Origin: Trichostrongylus colubriformis
Lineage: Eukaryota; Nematoda; Chromadorea; Rhabditida; Trichostrongylidae
Assembly: GCA_963978905.1 (NCBI GenBank)
Contig: OZ022258.1
Coordinates: 31,562,716 to 31,626,715 of the forward strand
Length of the DNA: 64,000 nucleotides
Direction of reading: 5' to 3'
Below, piece after piece: positions 60,401 through 64,000 of this stretch. The position numbers were made by a program, and so were the translations under genes. The number at the start of each line of letters is the position of its first letter. Position 1 is the stretch's first letter. Below the pieces are notes generated by a model that was given only the letters and a program-made list of their open reading frames with translations, did not search any database and was not told the DNA's origin.

Positions 60401-63184
60401 GATAGGCAAAATCACGAAATCGCAAGGTCTTAACGCGGCCTTAGTCCGTCCCTGTAGATATCTTCCGCTGAATGAGATCGAAAAGGGGTGTTCTAAAGAA
60501 GGTCAACGCTCAAGAAGCGCTCCACACATTTGATGTTCGCATGTTACGAGATGTTGGAAATTTTGCCCAATTCTTTCAGCCATTTTGTAGAATATGATTT
60601 CGTGGCGGATGTGGTCAGGCGAGAAGTTTCGCTGCTCATGCTCGTATGAACCAAAGATCAAATACCGCGTCAACGCTCGGCCAGGCTAAACTAGCCTTTC
60701 AACTCTTGGGGCAGATTAGATGATACCATACTTGTCTGAGAGGGCAAACGTGCTGAACTGCACATGGACTGGCTTCGCATGTCATTTGCATGAGCGCCGA
60801 TCCATGCATTTCATGTTTCTATCCTTATGACTTCTGCATATACTGTATTAGACAAGGTGCGATGGAAGAAGAGAGAAAAGAATTGGTGTCATTAGTGCAC
60901 ATTGAAAGAAATATGAGAAGTGATGGGTCACAAGAAAAAAAACTGGCGGCCCGACAAAATAGAAACTACAAATTTTCAGGGACCAGCTAGATGTCTTTTT
61001 ACTGGTCATGTATGTGAATGGAACCAGAACGAGTTTGTGATCAAGAGGAGAGCAAACCAACAGGAACACAACTTCAAAGCGATACCCTTCAAAGAACAAT
61101 TTCAGTTCTATTGCATCACATTAACAAAACAATTGTTTGAGAGGAATAGCAAATGTAAAAACGATGGCAAAAATCTATACTCAGCAGAGCAAGTCAAGGC
61201 TCCAATGTGAGAAATCGATCTAATTGCAAATTTTTTACAAAATACTAGGACCGTTACGCACGAGAGGTACGTCACAGTCAGTGTTCTCACAGTCAAAAAG
61301 CTGACTTCAGCTACACTGACAGATGTATCGCATTCGGTCAGTGCATTGATTTACACTTCGCAGATTATCGACATCCCAGCTATCCAGAAAATTCATGAAG
61401 AGTCATCAAAATAGAAGCGAGTGTCATACTGCATGCATGTATCGAAAAATCAGCACATTAACACATCTACAGTACAGCTTGTGAAAATGCCCGAGCATCA
61501 CATCTGCCACCCAGACTATAAAAACATCCACAATGCCGTCCACAAAAATAGGCCCATGTCCCTCGAAAGCGAAATAAATAACCGATACCAATGAATATTG
61601 TGGTCGGTCATTTCGCTTATTTTGTATCTAACGAATTTTAAGCCCATCTCCAAAAAATCATCGCTGCGATCGCCCTAGAAGTTGACATTGCGATGTTGCT
61701 TGGACATGCTCACAAAACATTCATCTCTTAATTATCATTCTCACCGCATTTCTTCTTGGACTCATCTTTTCACTTTGATCTATTTTCTGCTTTCGAAATA
61801 GACAACAAACGTCAGAAAAACTTAAACAGTTTCAAAAAACCCCTAAAAACTCGGCTAAAAGCCTCACGCACAGCATTCGCGCTGCCTGACGTACCCACTT
61901 TAAATATGACCTGTTGTGACCTGACCAAATTTCTCAGATGGAAAATTCGACGACGAGGAAGCTTTACGTCCCAAATTTGTCTACGTCTACGGCAACGGTA
62001 CCAGAAACCAAGCAATTCGTTAGTGGAAAATGGCGGTGAATCGGGGAGCATCCTCGTAAGCAGATCGCAAAACTCTTGAATCACACGTAATGAAATATTG
62101 CGTAAATATATAGAGAAAAACAAAATTAAATAAAGTACTGAATGGAAGTAATTAATGGTTAGAGATGATGCTAGGTGGAAATTTGGGAAAAAGTAAGGGG
62201 AGAGGCATTGCATGGCCACAGAAACCGCTAGGTACGACGAAACAATCCTCGCCAAAAAAAACCCGTCGTTGCCCCTACAAATCTGACATTCGGCGCTAGT
62301 TCGGTGGAGGTGTACAAATAGCTCAGTCACAGTCACAGTCGAAATACGACATTCATTTTTGTGCAATGTCGATGCACTTGGCCTGCAGTGCCTCATTATG
62401 AAACTCCGCCGCCGTTGAGCACAGACTTTGGCTAATTCGATGATTGACGACACCGACTACAAGGATCAGCGCCGTATTCATGATAGATGTATTGAATACC
62501 TGCTGAACATCCGTTCCAAATGACTGTTGCTGAGCATTCAATGTCTCACAGTGGTTGAATAAAAGCATGGCGCCAAAGCGGCGCAGGAGAGCATCAAAAA
62601 ATGAATGCTGTGTTTATAATCGAGACAGCGTTCTATCCTCAACGATGAATTTCAAGAAAGATCACGTTATTTACCAACGGAATAGCAACAATTGAATGGA
62701 ACCAAAGCAAAAATCGACAGCAATTCGCAGTTAGATCAACCAAACCGATTTCTGGAACAAGCGGTTCTCAAAATTTTTAGAAGAAAATGAAATACATTGC
62801 CTCATAAGTCAAGAGAGTGAAAATGCTCGCATAAAGTCGAACCGTCCCATGCTGCCTAGGCATGTCACCTATTTAGAAAGAACACGAATAGAAACATTGT
62901 AAATCGGCAATTCCTAGTTGACAGAAGAAAATTAATTACTAGGCAGCAGGTGTTTCGGGAAAGGGCGCTCCACTACTCAAAAACAGGATGAGTAACCTCC
63001 AAAAGCAGGCCATGAACTCATGATATCTCTACTTTTCACGAGAAGAAAGTCGTAGACACTGGACTGACTCAATTGAACACTGCTACAATAAATGGTACGT
63101 CTCAAATACTCACGTGATGTCATTACCAAACACATCGAACCATCCTGCTGTTTCAGAACTATCCGCGAATGGTCCATTCCGAAC
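18319..63184 (-). CDS. ACBD3/GCP60-like Golgi acyl-CoA-binding and GOLD-domain protein (5' partial, 11 exons)
   Basis: Exons in transcript order (complement): 63114-63184, 50595-50717, 41287-41370, 37539-37626, 28643-28699, 28447-28554, 23712-23813, 22540-22653, 21566-21659, 18513-18646, 18319-18435. They join without a frame break into 363 residues plus stop. Residues 1-60 are the second half of an acyl-CoA-binding domain ([17 protein letters not shown]). Residues 65-150 are Gln-rich ([31 protein letters not shown]). Residues 155-177 are acidic. Residues 178-363 are a GOLD domain ([60 protein letters not shown]). In mammals ACBD3 binds giantin through GOLD and PI4KB through the Gln-rich helices at the Golgi; the same role here is inferred. 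The long charged coiled coil of the human protein is not seen. The ACB start lies outside the window. Confidence 0.9.
18513..18646 (-). CDS. ACBD3-like gene, penultimate GOLD exon
   Basis: The exon reads [20 protein letters not shown] and on to [15 protein letters not shown]. The [16 protein letters not shown] motif of ACBD3 is split here by a 77-nt intron. The acceptor is TCTTCAG and the donor is GTGGGG. Confidence 0.92.
18896..20120 (+). mobile_element. Full-length but dead mariner (Hsmar1/bandit-like)
   Basis: Inverted ends TTAGGTGGTCCCAAATTTCT and the complement TTAGGTTGTCCCAAAAGTCT (four mismatches in 32) are flanked by TA at 18894-18895 and 20121-20122. The 1225-bp length suits a complete mariner. 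It sits in the 2.9-kb intron between the acidic-loop and penultimate exons of the ACBD3-like gene, on the opposite strand. Confidence 0.93.
19042..20046 (+). pseudogene. Mariner transposase pseudogene
   Basis: The N-terminal frame from ATG 19042 has the paired helix-turn-helix region ([20 protein letters not shown], then [10 protein letters not shown] linker). It shifts frame near 19430. The region that should carry the first catalytic Asp (TGDEKW in relatives) is missing: the reading jumps from RPHH to the YDTNA phrase. Later frames show [29 protein letters not shown] and [10 protein letters not shown], so the second and third Asp of the DD34D triad remain. At least three frame changes lie before TGA 20044-20046. 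It resembles transposases of the Hsmar1/bandit type; that affinity is by memory. Confidence 0.88.
21566..21659 (-). CDS. ACBD3-like gene, acidic loop exon of GOLD
   Basis: The exon reads [20 protein letters not shown] and on to GVPPPAA. It corresponds to the acidic insertion after VSVHVSES in ACBD3. The acceptor is TTCACAG, the donor is GTAAAT, and it ends in phase 1. Confidence 0.88.
22040..22053 (+). repeat. Poly-G tract (14 G)
   Basis: Uninterrupted run of G followed by AGGGG in an intron of the ACBD3-like gene. The length is likely unstable or affected by sequencing. Confidence 0.85.
22110..22260 (+). repeat. Dispersed repeat, copy 1
   Basis: It shares GGCCTATCATGAGCGTTCACG, then CATTTGCA and TTATAACC-type words, with 59060-59200 (GGCCTATTATGAGTGTTCACG). 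The upstream segment with ATCGACGGTGATGG versus ATCGATGGGGTGG also corresponds. It is non-coding, and the ends are not defined. Confidence 0.55.
22540..22653 (-). CDS. ACBD3-like gene, GOLD core exon
   Basis: The exon reads [20 protein letters not shown] then [18 protein letters not shown]. It is the most diagnostic segment of the family: the WEFATDxYDIGFG strand pair is nearly invariant in ACBD3/GCP60. The acceptor is TTTTCAG, the donor is GTAATA, and both ends are phase 0. Confidence 0.93.
23712..23813 (-). CDS. ACBD3-like gene, first GOLD exon
   Basis: The exon reads [20 protein letters not shown] and on to GHGETVT, matching the start of the ACBD3 GOLD region (Trp-Thr/Asn-Arg..., then G-x-G-E-x-V-T-V). 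The acceptor CATCAG gives phase 0. A second in-phase acceptor, CTTCAG, would begin the exon at 23840 with nine extra residues. The donor is GTAGGT. Confidence 0.82.
24342..26362. other. Intronic stretch, nothing recognised
   Basis: Intron of the ACBD3-like gene. It has a short imperfect tandem repeat near 24512-24577 (GTGAGCTGA-GATGGATGAA-CAGTT twice) and a GC-rich patch at about 25970-26110. The 119-codon plus frame at 25030-25389 has no recognisable motif. Confidence 0.35.
26363..26428 (+). CDS. Candidate first coding exon of a second nested gene
   Basis: ATG at 26363 is followed by 22 codons ([20 protein letters not shown], then KQ) up to a GTGATA donor. Eighteen bases upstream the sequence ACATTTAG fits a nematode splice or trans-splice acceptor. 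The peptide looks like a genuine acidic N-terminus, but I could not find a convincing next exon. It would lie antisense inside an ACBD3-like intron. Confidence 0.25.
26429..28446. other. Intronic stretch with two unexplained minus-strand open frames
   Basis: A 177-codon minus frame (26655-27188, opening with TTG rather than ATG) and a 126-codon minus frame that begins with ATG (27559-27939) lie in this intron. Neither shows a domain I recognise, and neither joins the ACBD3-like exons. They may be chance frames or decayed genes. Confidence 0.3.
28447..28554 (-). CDS. ACBD3-like gene, acidic linker exon
   Basis: The exon reads [20 protein letters not shown] and on to [14 protein letters not shown]. 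The acceptor is TTTCAAG. The chosen donor, GTAAGC after GAT, keeps phase 0 with the GOLD exon. A later GTGAGC (after CTTCCTT) is an alternative donor but would need a phase-1 acceptor, so the 3' boundary is less certain. Confidence 0.7.
28643..28699 (-). CDS. ACBD3-like gene, Gln-rich helix exon 2
   Basis: The exon reads [19 protein letters not shown], the best-conserved part of the Q region. The acceptor is ATTTTAG. The donor after CAG is GCTAGT, implying a GC-AG intron of 88 nt; no GT donor in the right phase is present. A 1055-bp palindrome begins 32 bp upstream of the acceptor. Confidence 0.88.
28732..29786. mobile_element. TA-flanked palindromic element, diverged copy (1055 bp)
   Basis: The ends TAAAGTTGAGGAATAAGTTC and complement CAAGGTTGAGGAATAAGTTC are flanked by TA at 28730-28731 and 29787-29788. 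Internal blocks (TATTTATGAGGTTCAGAAATG, TCGTCTGCCATCGAGGCC, GGCGAGGAAGAGAAGATA) match those of the large palindrome at 38920-40296. It is an older, imperfectly symmetric member of that family, 32 bp from a splice acceptor of the ACBD3-like gene. Confidence 0.8.
30006..30366 (+). other. Start-less open frame of about 110 codons
   Basis: The plus-strand frame stays open from just after a TAG near 30006 to TAG near 30366 (for example [20 protein letters not shown] and [19 protein letters not shown]). It has no ATG at its start and no family match that I know. It could be an unplaced exon or chance. Confidence 0.2.
31520..31627 (+). CDS. Nested gene exon 1 (F-box)
   Basis: 36 codons carry the whole F-box, with donor GTGAGA after CTGCAG. 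The acceptor-like TTTCCTTCAG ends at 31500, leaving a 19-nt leader before the ATG. The frame is open upstream to 31400 and beyond but has no ATG, which supports a start here. Confidence 0.82.
31520..37124 (+). CDS. F-box and leucine-rich-repeat protein (9 exons), nested in ACBD3-like intron
   Basis: Exons: 31520-31627, 31694-31774, 31840-31964, 32025-32327, 32405-32645, 33127-33411, 34959-35068, 36802-36988, 37044-37124. They join in frame into 506 residues plus TAA. Residues 3-36 are an F-box ([20 protein letters not shown], then [13 protein letters not shown]), which in the family binds SKP1 in SCF ubiquitin ligases. Residues 66-450 form irregular LRRs with Cys/Asn repeats ([96 protein letters not shown]), the likely substrate-binding surface. 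The ATG at 31520 is the first in frame after the acceptor TTTCCTTCAG (31491-31500), so trans-splicing may define the start. The substrate is unknown. It lies antisense within the intron 28700-37538. Confidence 0.85.
33127..33411 (+). CDS. Nested gene exon 6 (central LRRs)
   Basis: This 285-nt exon holds three to four repeats ([52 protein letters not shown]). The acceptor is TTATTTAG. The donor after AAAGAG is GTTGGT, which is weak. The join to exon 7 gives [18 protein letters not shown], a clean LRR boundary. Read-through would stop 13 codons later. Confidence 0.82.
33890..34130. repeat. Fragment of the AGGAATCG-family MITE
   Basis: Words such as GTTACGTGAACAGTCTCACT, CGGCCAAGGATTTAAGGGGC and GTGAAACTTTGCATGC match the core and right arm of the element at 9658-10072. 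Ends are missing. It lies in intron 6 of the F-box/LRR gene. Confidence 0.5.
35149..35819 (+). mobile_element. Decayed internally deleted mariner in intron 7
   Basis: The ends TTAGGTCCGTGCAGAATAAA and complement TTAGGTCTGTGCAGAATAAA are flanked by TA at 35147-35148 and 35820-35821. The inverted match extends to about 60 bp (ATAACTTCGCTCAGACAC). The 671-bp interior holds only the 3' part of a transposase. It begins 80 bp after exon 7 of the F-box/LRR gene. Confidence 0.88.
35440..35745 (+). pseudogene. Mariner transposase C-terminal remnant
   Basis: Across frame breaks it reads [15 protein letters not shown] (the counterpart of NARPH...), then [14 protein letters not shown] and [16 protein letters not shown] with a stop, the usual end of mariner transposases. 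The N-terminal half is absent and in-frame stops occur. Confidence 0.65.
37231..37236 (+). promoter_or_regulatory. Poly(A) signal of the F-box/LRR gene
   Basis: AATAAA lies 107 nt after the TAA stop, a usual nematode 3' UTR length. Confidence 0.6.
37539..37626 (-). CDS. ACBD3-like gene, Gln-rich helix exon 1
   Basis: The exon reads [20 protein letters not shown] then QQFPGQPEQ, matching the first helix of the PI4KB-binding Q region of ACBD3. The acceptor is GTTTCAG, the donor is GTACGG, and it ends in phase 0. It lies 415 nt beyond the stop codon of the nested plus-strand gene. Confidence 0.88.
37781..38030 (+). repeat. Dispersed repeat D, copy 1
   Basis: It shares an A-run plus CGCGGAAAA, GTTTCCGTTTTT, TCAAATCAGCCCATCGA and GCATGCACTAAGTGCC with 42273-42500, and in inverse orientation partly with 45320-45490. 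It is non-coding. Confidence 0.6.
38072..38320 (+). repeat. CGCGATAAT-family fold-back, truncated copy
   Basis: The left end ACTACGCGATAATCAGATTA and interior match 49421-49876 (for example CTCAGGCTACACCTTT, ACGTGGAGAAGGAAACTTGC). The right terminal repeat is missing. Confidence 0.55.
38920..40296. mobile_element. 1377-bp near-perfect palindromic element with Hsmar1-like ends
   Basis: The ends TTGGGTTGGGGAATAAGTCC and their complement are flanked by TA at 38918-38919 and 40297-40298. The two arms of about 685 bp are nearly identical inverted copies that meet near 39608 with only a few unpaired bases. Each arm carries four hairpin modules of the form GATAGAGC-(6 to 10 nt)-GCTCTACA, with GAGC at 39014, 39186, 39354 and 39502. 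The termini resemble the Hsmar1/MADE1 mariner end (TTAGGTTGGTGCAAAAGT...GCGGTTTTT), recalled from memory. There is no transposase frame, so it is a non-autonomous fold-back. It lies in the 3.7-kb intron between the linker and Q-helix exons. Confidence 0.93.
40460..40839. mobile_element. TTAA-type MITE (AGGCAG family), copy without the nested insert
   Basis: The left end AGACACTGACAGGGG follows TTGA. The right end CCACTGCCT precedes TTAA. The interior aligns with 1521-2267 but lacks the TAA-flanked insert present there, so it documents the pre-insertion state. Confidence 0.65.
41287..41370 (-). CDS. ACBD3-like gene, linker exon
   Basis: The exon reads [20 protein letters not shown] then WEVFEAQ. 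The acceptor is ATTTCAG and the donor is GTGAGT. It is phase 2 on both sides and leads directly into the Gln-rich helix exon (AA plus G restores Lys). It replaces the much longer charged coiled coil of vertebrate ACBD3. Confidence 0.8.
41667..42126. mobile_element. CGCGATAAT-family fold-back, copy 2
   Basis: The left end AAAAGCACACCTCGCGATAA and complement of the right end AAAGGCACACCACGCGATAA form the inverted termini. Internal words (TTATCGCAGGTTCCCTTCTC, CACGTAAGAGCCACGTTG) match 49421-49876. It is non-coding. Confidence 0.65.
42273..42500 (+). repeat. Dispersed repeat D, copy 2
   Basis: It corresponds block by block to 37781-38030: A-run, CGGAAAACACGGATCCGCG, TTCAAATCAGGTCGTCGA and CATGCACGAAGTGCCCG. 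It is non-coding. Confidence 0.6.
42843..43878. mobile_element. TA-flanked fold-back element (1036 bp)
   Basis: The ends TTGGGTCATTCCATAAGTAG and complement TTGGGTCATTCCATAAGTAA are flanked by TA at 42841-42842 and 43879-43880. Inversion continues for over 300 bp per arm (GATTGCCGGTTTGG, CAATCATGTGT, CTTAGCCCCGACCTC) and weakens in the centre. The module GCTCTACAAAATGG occurs near both ends, and a relative (GATAGAGCAGAAAAAG) near 43436. There is no transposase frame; the 84-codon frame at 43359 is unrecognised. Confidence 0.88.
44215..45290. repeat. Fold-back repeat E with internal direct copies
   Basis: The left arm (TGAAGCTCATACATCAAGACCATGAGTGAAA region, 44250-44440) is inverted in 45050-45270 (TTTCACTCATGGTCATGATG; ACCATGTTGTCTATATTGT). 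A third related segment in direct orientation lies at 44675-44830 (ATACCATGTTATCCAGATCG; GGGATCGAGGGGTCGCAC). Termini are not clear-cut. Confidence 0.6.
44446..44492. repeat. Perfect 18-bp hairpin
   Basis: Arms 44446-44463 (AAGTGCACAGTCTTCAGT) and 44475-44492 are perfect complements around an 11-nt loop, inside repeat E. Confidence 0.9.
45320..45490 (-). repeat. Dispersed repeat D, partial inverse copy
   Basis: The complement shows CGAAAAAAAAACGCTGAAAA, CACGAATCCGCG, TTCAAATCATATCGTCGAGA and an A/T-rich stretch parallel to 42285-42400. Confidence 0.5.
45500..47094. other. Intronic stretch, nothing recognised
   Basis: Part of the 9.2-kb intron of the ACBD3-like gene. Frames of up to about 120 codons occur without motif or splice support. 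Confidence 0.35.
47097..47995 (+). mobile_element. Internally deleted mariner element, copy 2 (899 bp)
   Basis: It has the same 30-bp terminal repeats and the same internal deletion as 6666-7564. TA lies at 47095-47096 and 47996-47997. It is colinear with copy 1 at an offset of 40431 throughout, with about a dozen substitutions and no net length change. It lies in the 9.2-kb intron of the ACBD3-like gene. Confidence 0.92.
47265..47917 (+). pseudogene. Mariner transposase remnant, copy 2
   Basis: It has the same parts as in copy 1: a 47-codon N-terminal piece from ATG 47265, the [10 protein letters not shown] block, and the C-terminal frame 47633-47917 ending GVYFK-stop. The first catalytic Asp region is missing and the same short duplication shifts the frame before the HDN motif. 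Confidence 0.85.
48000..48860 (+). other. GC-rich island with TATA box, possible LTR or promoter fragment
   Basis: Immediately after the mariner copy the GC content rises sharply (48040-48300, and 48480-48680), unlike the AT-rich introns around it. TATAAAAGG at 48102-48110 lies between GC-rich blocks, with short inverted words AGTGG-GGCT and AGCCACT on either side. Plus frames at 48363-48575 and 48598-48849 are unrecognised. It could be a solo LTR with leader of a retroelement; no matching LTR or coding domain was found. Confidence 0.35.
49005..49195 (+). repeat. Fragment of the AGGCAG-family MITE (right part)
   Basis: GGTTTTTGACCATTTCCATC, CATCTCGACTTTCAGATTCA and CCCCTGACGCTGCCTTC match the right half of 8549-9092 and 15261-15796. 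The left half is missing. Confidence 0.6.
49421..49876. mobile_element. CGCGATAAT-family fold-back, copy 3
   Basis: The left end AAAGACATACCACGCGATAA and complement of the right end AAAGACACATCACGCGATAA form the inverted termini. The interior is shared with 41667-42126 and 38072-38320. It is non-coding. Confidence 0.7.
49879..50217. repeat. GC-rich palindrome with GCGTTYAT ends
   Basis: Arms mirror each other around about 50045: CTCGACCCAATCACACTATA and CGATCGTGGCGAAAGCTCAC are matched by complements at 50070-50125. The outer ends CTGCGTTTATATTTTGCGCT and the complement of GCACAAAGCATGAACGCGG are related. No clear target duplication was seen. Confidence 0.65.
50595..50717 (-). CDS. ACBD3-like gene, exon with C-terminal ACB helix
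   Basis: The exon reads [20 protein letters not shown] and on to FKNFIADH, the last helices of the ACB domain. The acceptor is TTTCAG and the donor is GTATGT. Phase 2 on both sides matches its neighbours. Introns of 12.4 kb (upstream) and 9.2 kb (downstream) flank it. Confidence 0.85.
50871..51376. mobile_element. Tc1/mariner-type short non-autonomous element (506 bp)
   Basis: Perfect 24-bp inverted ends begin CAGTAGCGCTCAAAAGTCTT and are flanked by TA at 50869-50870 and 51377-51378. The TA site and CAGT start are typical of Tc1-like elements. The interior is AT-rich with no transposase. It lies just 5' (in transcript sense) of the C-terminal ACB exon. Confidence 0.88.
51379..58920. other. 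Long intronic stretch, nothing recognised
   Basis: Part of the 12.4-kb intron of the ACBD3-like gene. Open frames on both strands (for example 56769-57083 minus, 56792-57106 plus) overlap one another and show no motif. No bounded repeat was found by eye. Confidence 0.35.
58925..59200 (+). repeat. Dispersed repeat, copy 2, with tRNA-like head
   Basis: 59060-59200 corresponds to 22110-22260. Just upstream, GGGTTGAGCTC and GGCTCGAGTCC resemble pol III A and B boxes about 40 nt apart, so the unit may be a tRNA-derived SINE. The cloverleaf is poor. Confidence 0.35.
59476..60440. mobile_element. 965-bp fold-back element with GGCCGCGTT ends
   Basis: The left end GGCCGCGTTCAGACTTTGCG and complement of the right end GGCCGCGTTAAGACCTTGCG begin arms of roughly 300-480 bp. 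Internal matches include GATCATCAGATTTGT, TTATCGTACA, ATGCGTCTTACCAATT and TTTTTTGTAACCCATATTT. Flanks are ATA and TTA, a possible imperfect three-base duplication. There is no transposase. Confidence 0.8.
60441..63113. other. Intronic stretch, nothing recognised
   Basis: The remainder of the 12.4-kb intron. A 213-codon minus frame (61812-62453) and a 71-codon minus frame starting with ATG (62353-62568) are present but unrecognised, and they overlap each other in different frames. Confidence 0.35.
63114..63184 (-). CDS. ACBD3-like gene, exon with ACB-domain core
   Basis: This 71-nt exon reads [23 protein letters not shown]. It corresponds to the stretch between the acyl-CoA-binding helix 2 and the final helices of the ACB domain. 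The acceptor is GTTTAG and the donor is GTGAGT; it ends in phase 2. It is the most 5' exon I can find; nothing resembling the preceding ACB helices occurs between here and the right edge. Confidence 0.8.
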
Positions 63185-63423
63185 CTAAACGGAGAATTTA
63201 TTGAGTTACTCACACCTCCAAGCAATGGAAGCGAACTAAGAGCGACAGATCTTTCCTATTAGAGGAGCTCCGCGATTCTTAGAACTTTTACGTAAAGCAT
63301 TAATGGAGATAAGCACAATTCATGTTTGTTCAAACAAAATTATAATATTTACCCAGAACAAACCCCTAGCGCGAAGGTTGATGGGGTAGAATAGGTGATT
63401 ATTGGAAATATTCCGATATGATT

Positions 63424-63580
63424 GGGTCGCGTTCATACTTTGGGGTGCCAGCGACAAGAAAGTCTCCGCGTCTTGCCTGTGCCACCTTGTCTTGTTTGCA
63501 TCGTCTCTGCACCTGCCCCGTGCCACTCTCTCTGCCTGTGAAAGCAGACAAGCACTGCCAGCGCAAAGTATGAACGGGAT
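63424..63580. repeat. Short inverted-repeat element with GCGTTCATACTTTG ends
   Basis: GCGTTCATACTTTGGGGTGC...AGCG at about 63429-63453 is mirrored by CGCAAAGTATGAACG at about 63562-63576, with TGCCAGCG on both sides. The 155-bp unit lies upstream (transcript sense) of the first visible ACBD3-like exon. Confidence 0.7.
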
Positions 63581-64000
63581 TTTAGAAATTCGTTCCCGAA
63601 GAAAATTTGATCAGCAGAGAAGAGATATGATACTCACTCAGCTCGCAACTACATGGGGTCCGCGCCACAGTCGTCGGAGGTTAGATCATCGAACATGCGT
63701 GGCGCGGCAGTCGCGTCGAGAAAGTGCGACATTCTTTCAGAAAGTTAAGCTACCCCTAGGGCATGTTTCGGGCGATTTTAGTAATCCTTCCCGTTTTGTG
63801 GCAAAGGTGTGTGACGCAGACGCCACGCGGTTCGGCACCAAGTGGGTGCCGTCTTCATGTTCTACGGGTCAAATTACTTCCGTGTATAAGCTTCCTACCA
63901 AATCGAAATGTACCCCAAAAACCACTTCCTCCACTCAAGATTAGATTTGCTGGGGTGGCTTCAAGTGAAACATACCAAAAAAACTAAATAACGAGGGATA
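63581..64000. other. Right edge, no exon found
   Basis: The first half of the ACB domain would be expected upstream of 63184, but no frame here shows it. A short minus frame with ATG at 63732 ends in a phase that does not join the next exon. Confidence 0.35.

Noticed and set aside
61812..62453. 213-codon minus-strand open frame as a gene
   Set aside because: It overlaps open frames on the other strand and in another phase, and shows no motif. It sits inside a host intron without exon signals.
63653..63732. Minus-strand ATG frame (MSHFLDATAAPRMFDDL...) as first exon of the ACBD3-like gene
   Set aside because: It would end in phase 2 whereas the next exon needs phase 0, and no ACB N-terminal half lies between them.
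1..64000. CRISPR arrays, prokaryotic operons or phage genes
   Set aside because: No regularly spaced identical repeats with unique spacers and no contiguous long coding frames; gene structure is intron-rich.

Overview
This window looks like nuclear DNA of a clade V (strongylid, hookworm-like) nematode. It shows long introns, TTTCAG-type splice acceptors and many TA-flanked mariner-type elements. One decayed mariner resembles the Hsmar1/bandit type; bandit was described from a hookworm. The species assignment is inference.

Only two genes can be built with confidence. The first fills 18319-63184 on the minus strand. It encodes an ACBD3/GCP60-type Golgi protein: the end of an acyl-CoA-binding domain, a Gln-rich helix segment, an acidic linker and a C-terminal GOLD domain. 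Eleven exons (1092 nt, 363 residues) join in frame down to a stop codon. The 5' exons, with the first half of the ACB domain, lie beyond the right edge. Introns run from 77 nt to 12.4 kb.

The second gene, on the plus strand (31520-37124), lies entirely inside an 8.8-kb intron of the first. It encodes a 506-residue F-box plus leucine-rich-repeat protein of the SCF substrate-receptor type, in nine exons, with a poly(A) signal at 37231.

The left 18.3 kb has no convincing host gene. It holds a tRNA-like sequence, nested TTAA- and TA-flanked elements, a deleted mariner, a BEL/Pao-like gag remnant (minus strand, about 12870-13760), a possible GIY-YIG remnant and two strong hairpins. The introns on the right carry the main repeat load: a 1377-bp near-perfect palindrome with Hsmar1-like ends (38920-40296), a diverged relative (28732-29786), a third palindrome (42843-43878), a second copy of the 899-bp deleted mariner (47097-47995), a Tc1-like short element (50871-51376) and a 965-bp fold-back (59476-60440). 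A short hairpin module built on GAGC...GCTCTACA recurs inside three of these palindromes and is the least explained signal here.

The two genes are not expected to act together; their relation is positional (antisense nesting). Splice sites were placed by eye from reading frame, GT/AG signals and remembered family similarity, so exact junctions should be checked against RNA data.
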